This document shows positions 44,955-53,375 of a DNA stretch of 64,000 nucleotides, piece after piece (within the stretch, counting starts at the first letter, position 1; each line of letters starts with the position of its first letter). Source of the DNA: Haloferula rosea (lineage in GTDB: Bacteria > Verrucomicrobiota > Verrucomicrobiia > Verrucomicrobiales > Akkermansiaceae); NCBI RefSeq assembly GCF_016595525.1, contig NZ_JAENII010000002.1, positions 248,001-312,000 on the forward strand. Reading direction: 5' to 3'. Under the pieces are notes generated by a model. It did not search any database. It was not told the DNA's origin and saw nothing but the letters and a program-made list of their open reading frames with translations. The position numbers and the translations under genes are program-made.

Positions 44955-44992
44955 GGAGCGGATGGGAGACACGCAATCGGCGGGGGAAGATG

Positions 44993-46321
44993 TCAAAGGA
45001 AGAGCGCTTCGATAGGGCCCGTGCTGTCACCGAATTTCTCAAGGTCCACGCCGACCTTGTCGAGCAGACTCAAGTGCAGGTTGGCGAGTGGCGTGGGCTC
45101 ATCATACCGGAGGTGGCGATTGCCTTTCATGCCGCCTGCGGCGCCTCCTGCCACGAGGACCGGGAGGTTGGTGTGATCATGAAGGTTCGGGTTGCCCATG
45201 CCGCTGCCATAGAGGATCAGCGAGTGGTCGAGCAGATTGCCTTCTCCCTCCGGGGTGTCGCGGAGCTTCTCAAGGAACTCGGCGAAGAGGGAGACATGGT
45301 AGCGGTTGATCCGCGACATCCGCTCGATCTTCTCCGGGTCATTGCCGTGGTGGGAGAGTGGGTGATGGGGATCGGTGACGCCGGTCTCGGGGTAGGTGCG
45401 GTTGCTCGTTTCCCGGGCGAGCTGGAAGGTGCTCACGCGGGTGATGTCACCGCGGAACGCCAGCAGCTGGAGGTCGAACATCAGTCGCGCGTGCTCGGCA
45501 TACTCTGCCGGCACGCCGACGGGGCGCTCCATGTCTCGCGGCGCGTCCTTGGCCGTCGACTCGGCAAGCTGGATCCGCCGCTCGACGTCGCGCACGGCTT
45601 CAAGGTATTCGTCCATCTTGGCGCGGTCGCCGGCACCGAGGGTGCGCTTCAGCGAGGCGAGGTCGTCGCGCACGGCGTCGAGGAGTGATGCTCGGCGCTT
45701 GAGCGAGTTGATGCGTTCGCGATGGGTTCCGCCTTCTCCGAAGAGACTCTCGAACACGAGGCGGGGATGGGCTTCAGCCGGAAGCGGTGTGGTGGGCGAG
45801 GACCAGGAGAGGTTGTTCTGATAGACGCAGGCGTAGCCGTTGTCGCACTGGCCGACGGTTTCCATCAGGTCCATGGCCAACTCGAGGGAGGGGAGTTGGG
45901 TGCCCTGACCGATTTGTTTGGCCGCGATCTGATCCGCCGTGACGCCGAGGAAATAGTCGGAGCTCTCGGTGCGCTTCGCCCGCGCTGCGGAGAGGAAGGC
46001 GGCATTCGATGTGGCGTGGGTTCCGGGATAGGCCGGTTGAAGCTCGAGATTCGACAGCACGGTCAGCTGTTCCTTCACGCCGGCGAGTGGTTCGAGGATG
46101 GGTGAGAGTTGGTTGAGGTCGTCCTTGCTGCGGGGAGTCCATCGTGTGATGTCGGATCCCATCGGGATGAAGACGTAGCCGAGGCGGCGAACCGGATTTG
46201 CCGCGGTCAATGTGGACGCCGTGGCGGCCGGAACCATGGCATCGAGGAGCGGGAGGGAGATGGTGGCTCCCATGCCGCGCAGGAAGGTCCGGCGGTCGAG
46301 TGATTTGCGGGAAAGGATCAT
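44993..46321 (-). CDS. DUF1552 family exported protein
   Basis: A 442-residue protein with a twin-arginine signal (LDRRTFLRGMGATISLPLLD). The rest follows the DUF1552 pattern: RLGYVFIPMGSDITRWTP near residue 45, LTVLSNLELQPAYPGTHA, then LILYGSGMGNPNLHDHTNLPVLVAGG close to the end. The fold is related to the alkaline-phosphatase-like DUF1501 proteins but its biochemical function is not known. It is almost always encoded beside DUF1592 proteins in Planctomycetes and Verrucomicrobia, as here (4-bp overlap). Folding in the cytosol with a metal before Tat export is an inference from the signal. Confidence 0.9.
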   Translation of the reverse strand: MILSRKSLDRRTFLRGMGATISLPLLDAMVPAATASTLTAANPVRRLGYVFIPMGSDITRWTPRSKDDLNQLSPILEPLAGVKEQLTVLSNLELQPAYPGTHATSNAAFLSAARAKRTESSDYFLGVTADQIAAKQIGQGTQLPSLELAMDLMETVGQCDNGYACVYQNNLSWSSPTTPLPAEAHPRLVFESLFGEGGTHRERINSLKRRASLLDAVRDDLASLKRTLGAGDRAKMDEYLEAVRDVERRIQLAESTAKDAPRDMERPVGVPAEYAEHARLMFDLQLLAFRGDITRVSTFQLARETSNRTYPETGVTDPHHPLSHHGNDPEKIERMSRINRYHVSLFAEFLEKLRDTPEGEGNLLDHSLILYGSGMGNPNLHDHTNLPVLVAGGAAGGMKGNRHLRYDEPTPLANLHLSLLDKVGVDLEKFGDSTGPIEALFL

Positions 46322-48651
46322 GGGTTTGTCTTTCGCTTGGTGAAGGGATCGCTGGTGACGATTCCGAGTATCAGGGATTGAAGGCGGTATCCGTCGGGTT
46401 CGCTGGCGCGGAGGATCGAGCGGATGGTGGGTTGGTCGCTGGCGGTGGTTTTTCGCCCAAGCGAGTAGGTAAGCAGCTTTTCGGTCAGAGCGCGAGCAAA
46501 GAGGTAGGGGCGCTGCAGGATGGCTTGTTCGAGTTCGTCGGGGCCGATGAGTTCGGTACCGTCGGGGAGGCCGCCAGTGGCATCGACCGGGATTTCGAGG
46601 TCGAAGTCACGCCAGCGCCCGGTCGCATCGTAGTTCTCAAGGGCGAAACCGATCGGGTCCATGAGCTTGTGGCAGGTGGCGCAGGACTTGTCTTCCCGGT
46701 GGGCGGCGAGACGCTCCCGCATTGGCAGGGATGCCGAGACCACGGCGTCTTCGAGTGCGGGGATGTCCGGCGGAGGAGGCGGGGTCGGTGTGCCCAGAAC
46801 GGTTTCGAGCACCCAGTTCCCGCGGATCACCGGTGAGGTGCGGTTGGCGTAGGAGGTGACTGCGAGCACGCTGCCATGTCGGAGCAGGCCCCCTCGTTTC
46901 CAGGATGGATCGAGCGAGACGCGTCGGAAGTGGGATCCCACGATGCCGGGGATCCCGTAGTGGGTTGCCAGCCGCTCATTGAGATAGGTGAAATCGGCGG
47001 TGATGAAGTCGGAGAGCGGACGATCGGATTGCAGGATCTCGGCGAACAGCAGTTCGCTTTCACGGCGCATGGCTTGACGGAGGTTGTCGTCGAAATCCGG
47101 GTAGAGACGGAGGTCGGGACTGAAGGCATTCAGGTTGCGCAGGTGGAGCCACTGCCCGGCGAAGTTGGTGACCAGGGCGTCGGCTCGTGGGTCGGAAAGA
47201 AGCCTCCGGGCCTGCACCTGCAAGGTGTCGTGCTGGAGAAGCTCACCGCTTTCAGCCAGAGCGAGCAATTCTTCGTCAGGGATGCTGCTCCAGAGGAAGA
47301 AGGAAAGCCGGCTCGCCAGTTCGAAGGCATCGATGGCATGCACCGTGCCGGCCGGTAGATCGGCACGGGCATCTTCGATGCGCAGAAGGAACTTCGGGCT
47401 GACGAGGATTGCGCTCAGGCCTGCCTCAATCCCTTCCTCGAACGAGCCTTCGTCACTACGGCACCTATCGTAGAAAGCCATGGCTCCGGCGATATCGTCG
47501 TCCGTGATGGGCCGCCGGAAGGCTGCCCTTGCCAAGCGGGCGAGGATCTCCCGGGCGTCACTCCTGTTTTCCCCGGGTACCCCCGAGTCGAGATTGAAGA
47601 TCCTGCGACGGCTCGGGGTGTCCTTGGCGGCATCTTCAGCAGGTGAGAAGGGACCTGTGATTGAAACCTGATAGACCGCGGGGGAACGCCGGGGATGCCG
47701 GTGCATGTTGAAGTTGGCATCGTAGGGTTCTCGCTTGTTTTCCTCGAGCGTGTCGGGTTTGGCGATGAAGGTGACTCCCAGCTTCGAGGGTCCGGCGGGA
47801 AACGGACGGCGGAGGGTCAGGTGGGCATCGACCTTGGAGCTGTCCCGGTTCTTCGGTCTGCGGATGGTGAATTGCTGCAGGGACTCATCGTCGAGCAAGA
47901 GTTCGAGGACGTGCTCGCCTGACAGTCCTTCGACTTCTTCGTTGCGATCGCGCATGAGGCGCACCTGGATTTCGTATTCTCCGGCGACGGGGAAGGTGTG
48001 CGGGATCAGGGCACCGCCACGGGTTCCCAATGGCAGTCCTTCGACGTGGTCTTCCTGACTTAGATCGGGGGCAAGCCGGATCACGCGGCCCGCGGGGGTT
48101 TCCGGAGGGATGCCCACGGCAAGGCGGCTGATCTTCTGCGCGGCGCGGATGTAGCGGTCGATCAGTGTGGGGGAGAGCGAGCCGAGGGTGATGTTGTCGA
48201 AGCCGCCGCTCGACTCGTCCTTGGGCAGGAGTTCGGCGACCTCAACATCGAGAGCGAGGAGGTCGCGAATCGCATTCTGGTATTCGAATCGGGTCAGGCG
48301 GCGGATGGTGTCGGTCCGCCCTGGATCAGGTGACAGCGCGGCGAGGTGATCCAGATGGGTTTCCAGAATGGAGACGGCCGTCTGGTAGCCTGCTTCACCG
48401 GGGCGGTAGTCTTCGTCCGCCGGTGGCATTTGCCGCGACTGGAGTCTCAGCAGAACCTTTTCCCAGATCTCGGGGTGCTGAGTTGGATCGGCGTCGAGGA
48501 TCCCATCGAGGTCGAGATCTCCACGCGAGATGCCTCCATCGTGGCAGTCGATGCAGTAGTCTTCGACGAGGTCGCGGATGTCGACCGGGAGTTCCGCCGC
48601 GTCGGGCGTGCTGGCGAAAGCCAGGGTCAGGCTGGAGAGAAGAAGTTTCAA
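46318..48651 (-). CDS. PSD1-type exported cytochrome-like protein (DUF1587/1592/1588/1585)
   Basis: A 777-residue exported protein with a TTG start coupled to the upstream stop. A CxxCH heme motif (EDYCIDCHDGGISRGDLDL) lies at about residues 32-36 in a Planctomycete-cytochrome-C-like domain. The DUF1587 block RRLTRFEYQNAIRDLLALDV follows, then DUF1595, DUF1592 (FELASRLSFFLWSSIPDEEL), DUF1588 (RGGLLRHGSVLAVTSYANRT, KSCATCHKLMDPIGFALENY with a second CxxCH) and DUF1585 at the end. The function is unsolved; a periplasmic electron-transfer or oxidative-degradation role in glycan metabolism is inferred from the heme sites and the DUF1080 and sulfatase neighbours. Confidence 0.9.
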   Translation of the reverse strand: MKLLLSSLTLAFASTPDAAELPVDIRDLVEDYCIDCHDGGISRGDLDLDGILDADPTQHPEIWEKVLLRLQSRQMPPADEDYRPGEAGYQTAVSILETHLDHLAALSPDPGRTDTIRRLTRFEYQNAIRDLLALDVEVAELLPKDESSGGFDNITLGSLSPTLIDRYIRAAQKISRLAVGIPPETPAGRVIRLAPDLSQEDHVEGLPLGTRGGALIPHTFPVAGEYEIQVRLMRDRNEEVEGLSGEHVLELLLDDESLQQFTIRRPKNRDSSKVDAHLTLRRPFPAGPSKLGVTFIAKPDTLEENKREPYDANFNMHRHPRRSPAVYQVSITGPFSPAEDAAKDTPSRRRIFNLDSGVPGENRSDAREILARLARAAFRRPITDDDIAGAMAFYDRCRSDEGSFEEGIEAGLSAILVSPKFLLRIEDARADLPAGTVHAIDAFELASRLSFFLWSSIPDEELLALAESGELLQHDTLQVQARRLLSDPRADALVTNFAGQWLHLRNLNAFSPDLRLYPDFDDNLRQAMRRESELLFAEILQSDRPLSDFITADFTYLNERLATHYGIPGIVGSHFRRVSLDPSWKRGGLLRHGSVLAVTSYANRTSPVIRGNWVLETVLGTPTPPPPPDIPALEDAVVSASLPMRERLAAHREDKSCATCHKLMDPIGFALENYDATGRWRDFDLEIPVDATGGLPDGTELIGPDELEQAILQRPYLFARALTEKLLTYSLGRKTTASDQPTIRSILRASEPDGYRLQSLILGIVTSDPFTKRKTNP

Positions 48652-49523
48652 TGGTCGGACCCGGTGGGAGCCTCAGGAGTCTGGACCCACTCGGCCAGGT
48701 GCTCAGGGAATTCAGTGATGGGGCGAATCCGAATTCCGCGGAAGAAGATCTCGGCGGCTTCGGATTGGAGTTGGATGTGTCCTTCCGTCAGTGGTTCGAA
48801 CTTCCCCTTTTCCTTGGTCGGCTGGCGGGCGTTGAAGAGCACCATGTTCGGGGTGCCGTTGACGGTGAAGACGACCTTGTCTCCGACGGCGAACACTTCC
48901 ATGGTGTTCCATTCGCCGTGGCGAGCCTCTTTGCTTGGGCCGTGGTTGGTGTAGCCTGCTTCCTTCTTCAGTGGTGCCTTGGGGTCATAGTCCCAGCGGT
49001 CACCCTTCTCCGGCTTTCGTGAGGGAATGTCGGCGCGTGCACCAGCGAGTGGGATGAAGTCTCCGCAATCGGTTTCCTGAATCTGGCACTCAAGCGAACG
49101 CATCCAGACATCCCAGAAGCGTCCGTGAGGGGGCTGAGCGTGAATGAGCATTCCGGAGTCGCGCAGGTCTTCGAGACGGGGTTCCCACTTTTTCTCGCCC
49201 CATTTGAATTGCCACTCCAGGTGGTAGTTGCCGAAGCGCTCCTTGGTGGAAAGCCCGGCATACATCTGGCCGCTGATGTGGAGAACGGGCTCTCCGTCTT
49301 GCTCGATCATCTTGAAGACGCCCAGCGGGTCCTTGTTGAGACCCACGGGGGTTCCTTTCCGGCAGTCCTTGCTGTTCGATTTCGGAACCCCGGGAATGTC
49401 CAGCGTGCGGTGGGGCACTCCCATGAAGATCTCCCAGCGTGAGAGGTCTTTGTCCAGAAGGGGCGTCCACGTATCGGCGGCGGCGGGAAGGCACAGGCAA
49501 AGGCTGAGGAGAGCGCGAATCAT
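48648..49523 (-). CDS. DUF1080 / 3-keto-disaccharide hydrolase-like exported protein
   Basis: A 291-residue exported protein starting MIRALLSLCLCLPAAADTWT. The DUF1080 (concanavalin-like lectin) fold is recognisable from WTPLLDKDLSRWEIFMG at the start, NYHLEWQFKWGEKKW, RDSGMLIHAQPPHG, and the terminal GHIQLQSEAAEIFFRGIRIRPI. Some DUF1080 proteins hydrolyse 3-keto-disaccharides. It is the first gene of the DUF1080-DUF1592-DUF1552 set, and its stop overlaps the next start by four bases. A start at 49568 is open but lacks the signal peptide. Confidence 0.9.
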   Translation of the reverse strand: MIRALLSLCLCLPAAADTWTPLLDKDLSRWEIFMGVPHRTLDIPGVPKSNSKDCRKGTPVGLNKDPLGVFKMIEQDGEPVLHISGQMYAGLSTKERFGNYHLEWQFKWGEKKWEPRLEDLRDSGMLIHAQPPHGRFWDVWMRSLECQIQETDCGDFIPLAGARADIPSRKPEKGDRWDYDPKAPLKKEAGYTNHGPSKEARHGEWNTMEVFAVGDKVVFTVNGTPNMVLFNARQPTKEKGKFEPLTEGHIQLQSEAAEIFFRGIRIRPITEFPEHLAEWVQTPEAPTGSDH

Positions 49524-50039
49524 TTCATCTGGAACGGGGATGAGATTCTGAATCTTCCACAGCGGCACAGGTAACCCGGTTGAATTGTGTCAGCATGTCG
49601 CTGAACTCGCCCCGCATTGCCGACACGTGTCGGCGGCTGTCGAAGGGGAGAGGGTGCCAGAGGTGGCGGAGTTTGAGGGAAGAGTGGTGGCTCGAGACGG
49701 GATCGAATTGTGGGCTCCGCCCACCATGCCGGTTGGTTGGCTGTCGCCAAGGGTGAGGATGCGCTCGTTTCAGCTGCGCTGAACTCGCCCCGCATTGCCG
49801 ACACGTGTCGGCGGCTGTCGAAGGGGAGGGGGTGCCAGAGGTGGCGGAGTTTGAGGGAGGAGTGGTGGCTCGAGACGGGATCGAATTGTGGGCTCCGCCC
49901 ACCATGCCGGTTGGTTGGCTGTCGCCAAGGGGGAGGATGCGCTCGTTCAGCTGCGCTGAACTCGCCCCGCATTGCCGACACGTGTCGGCGGCTGTCGAAG
50001 GGGAGGGGGTGCCAGAGGTGGCGGAGTTTGAGGGGGGGG
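49524..50039. repeat. Tandem repeat array built on the 3' end of tRNA-Phe
   Basis: No protein gene is supported in this 516-base stretch. Units begin at 49601, 49779 and 49956, so the periods are 178 and 177 bp, and the first two differ at only about four positions. Each contains a 16-bp palindrome (49619-49634, 49797-49812, 49974-49989), a purine-rich stretch, and a copy of the last 20 bases of tRNA-Phe plus CCA (49688-49707, 49866-49885; the real gene has it at 50043-50062). Copies 1 and 2 then diverge from the tRNA and carry a GTGGGC/GCCCAC hairpin. Open frames across it (such as one reading MVEQRIENPRVGGSIPSRAT) are tRNA translations, not genes. Confidence 0.9.
49619..49634. repeat. 16-bp perfect palindrome, copy 1 of 3
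   Basis: GCCGACACGTGTCGGC, a perfect palindrome centred on CACGTG. Identical copies lie at 49797-49812 and 49974-49989. Length and centre match the form of bacterial parS sites (TGTTTCACGTGAAACA), but the outer bases differ. An orphan parB gene lies at 51176-52063. Confidence 0.7.
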
Positions 50040-50115
50040 TGGTGGCTCGAGACGGGATCGAACCGCCGACACGCGGATTTTCAATCCGCTGCTCTACCAA
50101 CTGAGCTATCGAGCC
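50040..50115 (-). tRNA. tRNA-Phe (GAA)
   Basis: Read on the minus strand it starts GGCTCGATAGCTCAGTTGG at 50115, has an anticodon arm GCGGATTGAAAATCCGC with GAA, the T-loop TTCGATC, and ends TCGAGCC, A and an encoded CCA at 50042-50040. All stems pair well. Its 3' 20 bases are repeated twice downstream in a tandem array, which suggests use of the tRNA 3' end as an integration or recombination site in the past. Confidence 0.95.
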
Positions 50116-50198
50116 TGATTGCCCTCAGGAAGGTGCGCGGGTTGTAGGGGGGAGGGGCTGGGTTTGACAACCGAAAAATGGAGCTTTTTCAAGGAATG

Positions 50199-51155
50199 TT
50201 AAGGAGCTGCCACGGACGGTTGGAGATTTGGCTCGGCGAGGAGCTGGAGGGTGAGTTTGCCGACCTTGCCGAGCATCTCGGGAGTGATCTTGTCGAGGGT
50301 GTCTCCTGCTTGATGCCAGTAGCCCATGGATTGGAAATCGCCGATCAGGTGGAAGCAGGGCAACCCGGTTGCCATGAGCGGTACATGGTCGTCGATGATG
50401 CTGCCGGGTGCCATGGTTAGAGAGGATTTGAATCCGAGATCCGGAGCCATCTTTTCGACGGCGGATACGATCTCGGCGGGGGCTTCCGGATTGTAGTAGA
50501 GGGGGAAGTCCGGGTCGCCCACAATATCGAGGACGATTCCCAACGACGGCCAGCTCGGGCGGCGGGAGAGTTCGTGGGCAAAGTACTTGCTGCCGTAGAG
50601 TCCGTCGGTGGCGGTGATGTTCGGGCGGAATGCTTCCTCTCCGTCGAAGAAGAGCAGTTCGATCTGAGCGGCGGATGCGGGATCGGAGTCGAGGACCCGC
50701 GCGAACTCCAGAAGGATGCCGGTGGATGAACCGGCGTCGTTGGCTCCGACGAATTCGAACGGCAGCTTCTTGGTGTCAATGTGCCCACCGATGATGACGG
50801 GGAGCGACTCGGGGAAGGCTGGAGCGGATTGGTGCCGCGCGATCAGGTTGGTGAAATCGACCGGGCCGTCAGGTGTGGCGGCTCGAAAGCTCTGTCGGCG
50901 GGTGGTCCATCCGGCGTCGGCAAGTTGCTTTTCGAGGTAATCGAGTTGTTTGGCGAAGCCTTCGCTGGCGGGGGGGCGTGGTCCGAACCCGACGAGGGTT
51001 TCGACGTGGGCAAAAGCGCGCTGACCGTCGAACTCTGCGGCAAGCCCGGGATCGATGGGCTTCAGGGGAAGGCGTGGGATCTCGCCGGAGGATTCGTCCT
51101 TGCTACAGGCCGTGAAGAGGACCGCCGCTGCCGCGAGTATTGGGAACCATCGCAT
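50199..51155 (-). CDS. M28 peptidase-fold lipoprotein, glutaminyl cyclase-like
   Basis: A 318-residue lipoprotein (signal MRWFPILAAAAVLFTAC). The zinc-dependent M28 fold is clear: GHIDTKKLPFEFVGANDAGS (metal H and D), LLFFDGEEAF (E), GIVLDIVGDPDF (D) and YWHQAGDTLDKI (H). The order, with one zinc and a tryptophan-histidine near the end, is closest to animal- and bacterial-type glutaminyl-peptide cyclotransferases, which convert N-terminal glutamine to pyroglutamate; an ordinary aminopeptidase is the alternative. It lies 20 bp downstream of parB on the same strand, but a functional link is not obvious. Confidence 0.85.
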   Translation of the reverse strand: MRWFPILAAAAVLFTACSKDESSGEIPRLPLKPIDPGLAAEFDGQRAFAHVETLVGFGPRPPASEGFAKQLDYLEKQLADAGWTTRRQSFRAATPDGPVDFTNLIARHQSAPAFPESLPVIIGGHIDTKKLPFEFVGANDAGSSTGILLEFARVLDSDPASAAQIELLFFDGEEAFRPNITATDGLYGSKYFAHELSRRPSWPSLGIVLDIVGDPDFPLYYNPEAPAEIVSAVEKMAPDLGFKSSLTMAPGSIIDDHVPLMATGLPCFHLIGDFQSMGYWHQAGDTLDKITPEMLGKVGKLTLQLLAEPNLQPSVAAP

Positions 51156-51175
51156 GAGTCTGAAGCGAAGGATGC

Positions 51176-52063
51176 TCAGTCGACGCTCACGCCCAGCAAG
51201 TCGAGGATCCGCTGGAGATCATCGTTGCCGTAGTATTCCATTTCGATCCGGCCTTTCTTGGTTCCGTGGTGGATCTGGACGTGGGTGGCGAAGTGGTCGC
51301 GAAGAAGGCTCTGGAGAGAGCGGATGTGGGCATCGGCCTCGGATTTGGTTTCGGCACCTGCCTTGTTCGATTTGGCGGGGTTGGCGATTTCATGGGCAAG
51401 CCGCTCGGCGGCCCGCACGGTCATCGACTTCTTGAGGATCTGATCGCTGGCGAGCAATTGGCTGTCCTTGTCCTTGATCGAGAGGATGGCCTTGGCATGG
51501 CCGACGCTGAGGCGTCCCTGGGCGACGAGCACCTGAACATCGTTGTGCAACTCAAGGAGCCGCATGGCATTGGCCACACTGGCGCGGGACTTGCCGACGC
51601 GACCGGCGATCTCCTCCTGTTTCATGGAGAATTCCTTGGAAAGGCGGACGTAGCCGGCGGCTTCTTCGATCGGGTTGAGGTCTTCGCGCTGAAGGTTCTC
51701 GATCAGGGCCATCTCGAGCACATCGCGATCGGAGGCTTCCCGCTCGATGACCGGCACGGTGGTGAGGCCGAGCTTCTTCGATGCGCGCCAGCGGCGCTCA
51801 CCGGCGATCAGCTCGAACTTGCCATCGACCTTGCGGACGATGAGCGGTTGGATGATTCCGTGCTGACGGATGGATTCGACGAGCTCGTCCAGCGGGCTCT
51901 CGATGAAATGGGTTCGTGGCTGCAACGGGCTGGGGACGACCTGATCGATCGGTGTCTCACGAGCGTGTCCGCTGCCACCCTCGGGACCTGCTGCTTCGGA
52001 GTCTCCGCCGCCTTGTTTGCGGATCAATGCACCGAGTCCTTTACCGAGAGCCTGTTTTGCCAT
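51176..52063 (-). CDS. parB: ParB/Spo0J-family chromosome partition protein
   Basis: A 295-residue DNA-binding CTPase that loads on parS sites and organises the replication-origin region for segregation. The ParB N-terminus MAKQALGKGLGALI is canonical. The nuclease-like CTP domain has the ParB boxes PLQPRTHFIE and GERRWRASKKLGLTTVP, then LIENLQREDLNPIEEA, and the HTH is FSMKQEEIAGRVGKSRASVANAM. No parA is adjacent on either side, which is unusual. The ATG at 52061-52063 gives the canonical start; the frame upstream to 52492 crosses the divergent gene. Palindromes with a parS-like centre lie 1.2 kb downstream. Confidence 0.94.
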   Translation of the reverse strand: MAKQALGKGLGALIRKQGGGDSEAAGPEGGSGHARETPIDQVVPSPLQPRTHFIESPLDELVESIRQHGIIQPLIVRKVDGKFELIAGERRWRASKKLGLTTVPVIEREASDRDVLEMALIENLQREDLNPIEEAAGYVRLSKEFSMKQEEIAGRVGKSRASVANAMRLLELHNDVQVLVAQGRLSVGHAKAILSIKDKDSQLLASDQILKKSMTVRAAERLAHEIANPAKSNKAGAETKSEADAHIRSLQSLLRDHFATHVQIHHGTKKGRIEMEYYGNDDLQRILDLLGVSVD

Positions 52064-52180
52064 GGGGGAGAGAAGCTGGCAAACATGGGGATGAAATGCC
52101 AAGCGCATTTGCTTGGAAAAGGATGATTCTCGTCCGGTGCAGCACTTGACGTTGAAATCAAGCGGGGTCATCCATGGGCC

Positions 52181-52780
52181 ATGACATTTCTCAAATGGTG
52201 TTTCTTCGGGTTCTCGTTGTTGGTGCCCTTGGGTGCCAGTGGTTCCACAGTGGCGCCTCCGGCCGTGGTGAATTCCGCGGTGCAGGCGGTGGAGGACTTG
52301 GGAAAGAAGGTGGTGCTCGGCGAGCACAAGGTGGCGATCGAGAAGATGTATCCCCAGTGGAAGCAGCGGATGGCCAAGCGGGAGGGAGGGCTCGAGAAGC
52401 TGGAGAAGGATTTGGAAGGGATTGGAGCCATGATGGCCCGAAATGGTCTCAGCATCATTTCGTTCAAGACCTTGGGTGCACCGAAGGCCCACGAAGTCTG
52501 GCCGGGTGAGGGCTCAACCGAATTGAAGCCGATCTACACGAAGTGGCTGCTGATGATTCCGACCGTGATCCAGCTCCGCGTGATGGATACGACCGGCAAC
52601 CAGCCGAAGGCCCGGGTGATCAACAGCTACGGCTTCCAGGTCGCGATCGCGGACAAGGACAAACTGGACTGGACCTTCATCAATGGGTCCGACGTCAAGG
52701 TCTCGGACCTTCGTGGCATGTTCACGAGCCTTCCGGCCAACCTCGAGCTGCCGCCGGTGCGGCGGGAAGAGGTGAAGTGA
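52181..52780 (+). CDS. Secreted protein of unknown function
   Basis: A 199-residue protein with a signal peptide (MTFLKWCFFGFSLLVPLGASG). The mature part has a helical start (AVQAVEDLGKKVVLGEHKVA) and a basic-acidic helix (KREGGLEKLEKDLEGIGAMM), then a strand-rich C-terminal half ending PPVRREEVK. I know no family for it. It lies 30 bp upstream of the SET-domain gene on the same strand and is divergent from parB. Export of this protein, if real, would keep it apart from the cytosolic SET enzyme. Confidence 0.65.
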   Translation: MTFLKWCFFGFSLLVPLGASGSTVAPPAVVNSAVQAVEDLGKKVVLGEHKVAIEKMYPQWKQRMAKREGGLEKLEKDLEGIGAMMARNGLSIISFKTLGAPKAHEVWPGEGSTELKPIYTKWLLMIPTVIQLRVMDTTGNQPKARVINSYGFQVAIADKDKLDWTFINGSDVKVSDLRGMFTSLPANLELPPVRREEVK

Positions 52781-52810
52781 GTCATCAATATCCAGCACGA
52801 CCGATCGATC

Positions 52811-53368
52811 ATGGGTAAGAAATCGAAGAAACTGATCAAGGAAGCCAAGCTGCGCCGGAAGCTCACTGAGCTGTGGGAGCGCGGTCAGAGTGAGCTGTGT
52901 GAGATCCGCGGTTCCGTGATTCACGGGCAGGGGGTCTATGCCACGCAGGACATCAAGGCTGAGACGCAGATCATCGAGTACATCGGCGAGCTCATCGACA
53001 AGGACGAGAGCGAGAACCGGGCGTGGGCCCAGCATGAGCATGCTGAAAAGACCGGTGATGCCGCGGTCTATATCTTCACCCTCGACAAGAAGTGGGACAT
53101 CGATGGGAATGTGCCGTGGAATACGGCCCGGCTCATCAACCACTCCTGCGATCCGAACTGCGAGGCTTGGATCGTCGGCAAGCGGATCTTCATTTACGCC
53201 CTGAGGGACATCAAGGCCGGCGAGGAGCTGAGCTTCGACTACGGCTTCGACATCGAGTGCTATGAAGATCACCCGTGCCGCTGTGGCAGTGGCGAGTGCA
53301 TCGGCTACATCGTGAGCCGCGAGCAGTGGGCTGAACTGAAGGACCGCCTCGCCGCGACGGCGGAGTAG
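52811..53368 (+). CDS. SET-domain lysine methyltransferase with post-SET motif
   Basis: A 185-residue SAM-dependent methyltransferase. A basic N-terminus (MGKKSKKLIKEAKLRRKLTE) is followed by the SET core: IHGQGVYATQDIKAETQIIEY, NTARLINHSCDPNCEAW (residues 104-120) and GEELSFDYGFD with catalytic Y144. The post-SET zinc motif is complete: C156, C158 and C163 in HPCRCGSGECIGYI, with C113 of NHSC as the fourth ligand. This full eukaryote-like arrangement is uncommon in bacteria outside a few lineages. The substrate is likely a lysine in a cytosolic protein; the histone-like role seen in eukaryotes cannot be assumed. Confidence 0.92.
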   Translation: MGKKSKKLIKEAKLRRKLTELWERGQSELCEIRGSVIHGQGVYATQDIKAETQIIEYIGELIDKDESENRAWAQHEHAEKTGDAAVYIFTLDKKWDIDGNVPWNTARLINHSCDPNCEAWIVGKRIFIYALRDIKAGEELSFDYGFDIECYEDHPCRCGSGECIGYIVSREQWAELKDRLAATAE

Positions 53369-53375
53369 CGGGCGG

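Noticed and set aside
49974-49989. A CRISPR array as an explanation for the three evenly spaced palindromes
   Set aside because: The units are near-identical over their whole length, with no variable spacers, and no cas gene is in the window.
49525-50147. Open frames of 145-191 codons in the tRNA-Phe repeat region
   Set aside because: They repeat the 177-178 bp unit and translate the tRNA itself; they are not protein genes.
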